Part shown: positions 5,183 to 7,657 of the stretch, piece by piece | How the letters are laid out: each line of letters starts with the position of its first letter | Position numbering within the stretch: the first letter of the stretch is position 1 | Assembly: GCA_036272915.1 (NCBI GenBank) | Contig: DATAXV010000193.1 | Coordinates: 1-7,657, forward strand | Direction of reading: 5' to 3' | DNA length: 7,657 nt | Origin: DATAXV01 sp036272915 | Lineage (GTDB): Bacteria > Chloroflexota > Dormibacteria > Dormibacterales > Dormibacteraceae | Program-made: the position numbers and the translations under genes | The notes under the pieces: generated by a model | Told to the model about the DNA's origin: nothing | What the model saw: only the letters and a program-made list of their open reading frames with translations | Databases searched by the model: none

Positions 5183-6391
5183 TCAGACAACAGCGTGGTT
5201 GCTGCGCAGCTCGGCCGCTCTCGGCGTCGCCTCCCAGGGCACCTGCAGGTCGTCCCGTCCGAAGTGGCCGTAGGCCGCGGTCGGGCGGTAGATCGGCCGC
5301 AGCAGGTCGAGCTTGTCGATGATCGCCGCCGGGCGGAGGTCGAAGTGGGCGTTGACGACCCGCCGCAGCTCCTCCTCGGGAACGCTGGCGGTGCCGAAGG
5401 ACTCCACCGCGATCGAGGTCGGGCGGGCCCGGCCGATGGCGTAGGAGAGCTGCACCTCGCAGCGCTCGACCAGGTCGGACGCAACCAGGTTCTTGGCCAC
5501 CCAGCGGGCGGCGTAGGCGGCGGAGCGGTCGACCTTGCTCGGGTCCTTGCCGCTGAACGCCCCGCCACCGTGGCGGGCGACACCACCGTAGGTGTCGACG
5601 ATGATCTTGCGCCCGGTCAGGCCGGCGTCGGCGACCGGGCCGCCGATCTCGAACCGCCCGCTCGGGTTGACGTAGATCTTGGTGTCGTCGTCGATCAGCT
5701 CGGCGGGCAGGACCTGGCCGATGACCAGCTCGCGGATGCCCTCCTCGATCTGCTTCGCGGTCACGCCCTTGCGGTGCTGGGTGCTGACCACGACCGCCTC
5801 GATCCGGCGCGGCTTGCCCCTGTGGTACTCGACCGTGACCTGGGACTTGCCGTCAGGCAGCAGCCAGGGCAGGGTCCCCGCCCGGCGGACCGAGGCCAGC
5901 CGCCGGGTCAGGCGGTGAGCCAGGGAGATCGTGAGCGGCATCAGCTCCGGCGTCTCCTTGCAGGCGAAGCCGATCATCATCCCCTGGTCGCCGGCGCCCT
6001 GCAGCTCGTAGTGGTCCTCGCCTCCGCCGAGACGGTGCTCGAGGGAGTCGTTGACGCCGGCCGCGATGTCCGGCGACTGCTCCTTGAGGGCGATGCTGAG
6101 TAGCGCGTGGTCGGGGTCGAACCCGCTCTCGTTGTCGACGTAGCCGATGCCCCTGATGGTCTCCTTGACGATCTTCTCCAGGCTCACCTCGGCCCGGGTC
6201 GTCACCTCACCGATGACGGCGATGAAATCCTTCGTGATGGCCGCCTCACAGGCCACCCGAGAGCGAGGGTCCTGCTCCAGCATGGCGTCCAGCACCGCGT
6301 CCGAGATCTGGTCGCAGACCTTGTCTGGATGACCCTCGGTCACGGATTCGGACGTGAGCATGTAGGAGTCGGCGGTTGCGAACGAGGTCAT
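5183..6391 (-). CDS. metK: S-adenosylmethionine synthase (methionine adenosyltransferase)
   Basis: MetK makes S-adenosylmethionine from methionine and ATP, releasing phosphate and pyrophosphate, as a cytosolic tetramer. At 402 residues it has normal family length. Diagnostic segments are ESVTEGHPDKVCDQISDAVL at 15-34 with the catalytic H21, the hexapeptide signature GAGDQG at 132-137, and the phosphate-binding loop GGGAFSGKDPSKVDRSAAYA at 275-294. These are the normal residues for an active enzyme. The ATG at 6391 is preceded by GGAGGG with 4 nt spacing. G/C at third positions is extreme, as in well-expressed housekeeping genes. It is followed after 4 nt by the mshC-like gene on the same strand, probably in one operon; its upstream neighbour on this strand is a small unknown gene 93 nt away. 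That gap leaves no room for a SAM riboswitch. Confidence 0.99.
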   Translation of the reverse strand: MTSFATADSYMLTSESVTEGHPDKVCDQISDAVLDAMLEQDPRSRVACEAAITKDFIAVIGEVTTRAEVSLEKIVKETIRGIGYVDNESGFDPDHALLSIALKEQSPDIAAGVNDSLEHRLGGGEDHYELQGAGDQGMMIGFACKETPELMPLTISLAHRLTRRLASVRRAGTLPWLLPDGKSQVTVEYHRGKPRRIEAVVVSTQHRKGVTAKQIEEGIRELVIGQVLPAELIDDDTKIYVNPSGRFEIGGPVADAGLTGRKIIVDTYGGVARHGGGAFSGKDPSKVDRSAAYAARWVAKNLVASDLVERCEVQLSYAIGRARPTSIAVESFGTASVPEEELRRVVNAHFDLRPAAIIDKLDLLRPIYRPTAAYGHFGRDDLQVPWEATPRAAELRSNHAVV

Positions 6392-6395
6392 TCAT

Positions 6396-6401
6396 CCCTC
6401 C
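6396..6401 (-). promoter_or_regulatory. metK ribosome binding site (GGAGGG)
   Basis: GGAGGG on the minus strand ends 4 nt before the metK ATG. A second, out-of-frame ATG (6393-6395) lies between the site and the true start; the metK frame itself begins at 6391. Confidence 0.65.
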
Positions 6402-6427
6402 ACGGTGGTGAGTCCATAGTTGTCGGC

Positions 6428-6433
6428 ATTCTA
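6428..6433 (-). promoter_or_regulatory. Tentative -10 of the metK-mshC operon (TAGAAT)
   Basis: Minus-strand TAGAAT matches the -10 consensus at five of six positions and lies in the 93-nt gap upstream of metK, giving a leader of about 30 nt. No good -35 is at the right spacing; the nearest, TGAACC, is 19 nt upstream. Read-through from the small upstream gene is an alternative source of transcription. Confidence 0.35.
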
Positions 6434-6484
6434 CCCAGGGCGGCTGGGCTCTGGTTCAGGGGCGACTCGGCGGAGGGCGCTGAC

Positions 6485-6736
6485 TCACCCCGACCAGTTC
6501 TCCTCATCCTGACCAAGCAACCGCGCCTGAAGGGCGAATATGTCATCGAGCACCCGGTCGACCCGGCGTCCCTCGAGCCTGTGGGTGGCGACGAGGCCCG
6601 CCTCGCCGAGCAGCTGATGGAGGTTCTGGGCGAGGGCGCCGGTGACGCGTTCCTGCCCACTGGCGAGCGCATCCTCGATCAACTGCAGGCAGCGGTCGAG
6701 AGCGCGCAGCCGGGCCCTGATCACGGGGTCCGTCAC
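6485..6736 (-). CDS. Probable small helical protein of unknown function upstream of metK
   Basis: The frame encodes 83 residues with no recognised domain, signal peptide or membrane segment. It looks fully helical: IRARLRALDRCLQLIEDALA at residues 5-24, then ALAQNLHQLLGEAG, and RVDRVLDDIFALQARLLGQD near the C terminus. About 85% of third positions are G or C, as in neighbouring genes, and this drops sharply upstream of the GTG at 6736, which supports both the gene and the start. A second GTG lies four codons further on. The start has no good ribosome site of its own. It overlaps by 4 nt (GTGA) a 21-codon upstream ORF that does have one, so it may depend on translational coupling. It lies 93 nt upstream of metK on the same strand. 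The function cannot be inferred. Confidence 0.5.
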   Translation of the reverse strand: MTDPVIRARLRALDRCLQLIEDALASGQERVTGALAQNLHQLLGEAGLVATHRLEGRRVDRVLDDIFALQARLLGQDEENWSG

Positions 6737-6798
6737 CCCTGTGCATCCCCGGGCACATCCTCCAAGGTCTCGAGTCCACGTCGTCGTCTTGCCACCAT
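6733..6798 (-). CDS. Possible 21-codon leader ORF coupled to the 83-residue gene
   Basis: ATG at 6798 follows AGGAGG with 9 nt spacing and encodes MVARRRRGLETLEDVPGDAQ plus a final glycine. Its TGA overlaps the GTG start of the next ORF as GTGA, the usual layout of coupled genes. Codons 4-7 are four arginines in a row using AGA, CGA, CGA and CGT, which are uncommon in this GC-rich DNA. Third-position G/C is low for this window, so it may be a translated leader and not a functional protein. It could also be chance, or the front part of the downstream gene separated by a frameshift. Confidence 0.3.
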   Translation of the reverse strand: MVARRRRGLETLEDVPGDAQG

Positions 6799-6807
6799 CC
6801 TCCCGCG

Positions 6808-6813
6808 CCTCCT
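6808..6813 (-). promoter_or_regulatory. Strong AGGAGG ribosome site before the leader ORF
   Basis: AGGAGG lies 9 nt upstream of the ATG at 6798. A second GGAGG touches the ATG directly and is too close to act. This is the best ribosome-site match in the region between 6737 and 6966. Confidence 0.4.
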
Positions 6814-6818
6814 GGGGG

Positions 6819-6824
6819 AATGTA
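6819..6824 (-). promoter_or_regulatory. Tentative -10 (TACATT) for the small gene upstream of metK
   Basis: Minus-strand TACATT fits TANNNT. A T-rich hexamer, TTTCTC, lies 17 nt upstream at 6842-6847 but is a poor -35. Transcription would start near 6812, at the AGGAGG itself, which would leave an unusually short leader; this weakens the call. Confidence 0.25.
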
Positions 6825-6894
6825 CAGGCGGCTCCGTGCTGGAGAAAATGAGCCTGTCTGCACCCCCCCGGGGCACCGGTCCCAGCCCGGCGCA

Positions 6895-6906
6895 TGACAT
6901 ACGTCA
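6895..6906. promoter_or_regulatory. Operator-like imperfect palindrome TGACATACGTCA
   Basis: TGAC and GTCA arms flank the centre ATAC in the divergent gap between the minus-strand small gene and the plus-strand membrane gene, about 50 bp upstream of the latter's -10. The spacing suits a regulator site, but a 12-bp imperfect palindrome may arise by chance. Confidence 0.2.
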
Positions 6907-6953
6907 GGCGGAAACCCTGACCGCTGGGACTGGCCGGGCCTCCTGCGCGCCTA

Positions 6954-6959
6954 TAGAGT
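6954..6959 (+). promoter_or_regulatory. -10 element of a leaderless transcript (TAGAGT)
   Basis: TAGAGT fits TANNNT and its last base is 8 nt from the G of the GTG at 6967; the overlapping hexamer TATAGA at 6952-6957 is an alternative register. No ribosome site occurs before the GTG, so transcription starting at or next to the start codon is the simplest reading. No -35 consensus is apparent. Confidence 0.45.
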
Positions 6960-6966
6960 TCGACCC

Positions 6967-7657
6967 GTGGCCGAGAACCAGAGATCGTTCGACCGGATGG
7001 CAATGGTCAAGGGGCTCGTCCCCAGCCTCGTCGTCAACGGGCTTCTGCCCTACCTCCTCTATCAGGTGCTCACCGCGCACCACGTGCCCGAGATCAAGGC
7101 GCTGATCGCGACATCGGTCTTCCCCATCGTCTGGGCGATCGCCGACTGGATCCGCACCCGCAGGCTCGACGTGATCGCCGTGATCTCGCTGATCACGATC
7201 GTGATCGGGATCGGCATCTCCCTGACCTCCCAGAACCCGACCTTCTACCTGGTCAAGGAGTCGTTCCTCAACGCCGCCGTCGGGATCGTCTTCATCCTCT
7301 CCCTGCTCCTCCCGCGCCCGATCCTCTTCCACGTCGGCAAGCGCTTCGTCGGCGGCGGCGTCAAGCCGCCCCCGGGCAAGGGCGACGACCTCTTCGAGTG
7401 GCTCTGGCTGGAGCGCCCCGCCTTCCGCCGTGGCTTCCGCGTGATGACCGTGGTCTGGGGGGTCGGCCTGCTCGTCGAGACCGGGATCCAGGCCGGCGTC
7501 GCCCTCAGCCTGCCGCCCGGAACCGTGCTCGCGATCTCCCCGATCCTGGGCTATGGCATTACGATCCTGCTCATGATCTGGACCTTCCGATACGGTGCCG
7601 GCATGCGCCGCCGCTCCGAGCAGTCACCCGCCCCCGAGACCGCACCCGCGGTCGAGG
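6967..7657 (+). CDS. Six-helix integral membrane protein, VC0807-like (3' end beyond the window)
   Basis: 230 codons are visible without a stop. Hydrophobic segments at about residues 15-35, 43-62, 69-87, 100-121, 158-179 and 186-207 predict six membrane helices in the cytoplasmic membrane. The pattern, with NGLLPYLLYQ in helix 1, TRRLDVIAVISL entering helix 3, KESFLNAAVG before helix 4, LLLPRPILFHVGKRF at its end, a soluble loop containing WLERPAFRRGFR, then VVWGVGLLVE and SPILGYG, matches what I recall of the VC0807 family, whose function is unknown. The tail after residue 213 is Pro/Ala/Glu-rich and the end is probably near. The start is taken as GTG 6967, 8 nt after a -10-like hexamer; ATG at 6997 or 7003 would shorten it by 10 or 12 residues and has no better ribosome site. 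Third-position G/C is high, and overlapping frames on both strands are not coding. Confidence 0.82.
   Translation, partial: MAENQRSFDRMAMVKGLVPSLVVNGLLPYLLYQVLTAHHVPEIKALIATSVFPIVWAIADWIRTRRLDVIAVISLITIVIGIGISLTSQNPTFYLVKESFLNAAVGIVFILSLLLPRPILFHVGKRFVGGGVKPPPGKGDDLFEWLWLERPAFRRGFRVMTVVWGVGLLVETGIQAGVALSLPPGTVLAISPILGYGITILLMIWTFRYGAGMRRRSEQSPAPETAPAVE

Noticed and set aside
5179..5586. Extension of the mshC frame into metK
   Set aside because: Ser/Thr/Arg/Pro-rich out-of-frame reading of metK; it has no MshC similarity.
5195..6103. Plus-strand open frame of 302 residues opposite metK
   Set aside because: Antisense frame of a certain metK gene; composition is repetitive Val/Asp/Arg/Gly.
6392..6484. 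SAM riboswitch before metK
   Set aside because: Only 93 nt are available, the predicted leader is about 30 nt, and no multi-helix aptamer is apparent.
6107..7105. Plus-strand open frame of 332 residues across the metK start, small gene and membrane-protein gene
   Set aside because: It runs antisense to metK and out of frame with the membrane protein; no conserved motif.

Overview
The window is GC-rich chromosomal DNA with strong G/C preference at third codon positions. The best guess for the host is an Actinomycetota bacterium or a close relative. This rests on a MshC-type ligase (mycothiol synthesis is essentially actinobacterial), a PspA protein carrying the PspAA-type tail known from actinobacteria and related phyla, and two genes whose -10-like hexamers sit so close to the start codon that the mRNAs are probably leaderless. 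I saw no rRNA, tRNA, CRISPR array, insertion sequence, attachment site or phage gene.

Layout from left to right. Positions 5-976 (minus) encode a fused PspA/IM30 plus PspAA-like membrane-stress protein. A 400-bp gene-free gap follows (977-1376), with a perfect 9-bp hairpin near its right end. Positions 1377-3209 (minus) encode a 610-residue redox protein: N-terminal helical region, CDGSH iron-sulfur domain, divergent ferredoxin-like domain, second CDGSH domain, group II truncated haemoglobin, and an unassigned C-terminal domain. A 367-bp divergent gap (3210-3576) separates it from a small unknown plus-strand gene (3577-3969) that looks leaderless. That gene abuts, stop codon to stop codon, the minus-strand mshC-like gene (3970-5178). 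The latter lies 4 bp behind metK (5183-6391, minus), so metK and mshC look like one operon. Upstream of metK is a probable 83-residue unknown gene (6485-6736, minus), preceded by a possible 21-codon ORF (6733-6798) that overlaps it through GTGA. At the right edge, a plus-strand six-helix membrane protein of the VC0807 type (6967 to the end, incomplete) also looks leaderless.

How the genes may work together: MetK turns methionine into S-adenosylmethionine, and MshC attaches cysteine to GlcN-Ins in mycothiol synthesis, so the operon joins two branches of sulfur metabolism. The iron-sulfur/globin protein suggests electron transfer coupled to O2 or NO chemistry, and PspA protects the membrane. 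A shared redox and envelope-stress theme is plausible but inferred only from proximity. The most unusual item is the CDGSH-ferredoxin-CDGSH-globin protein. I recall similar multidomain proteins in other actinobacteria, so it may be a known but uncharacterised family and not something unique to this genome.
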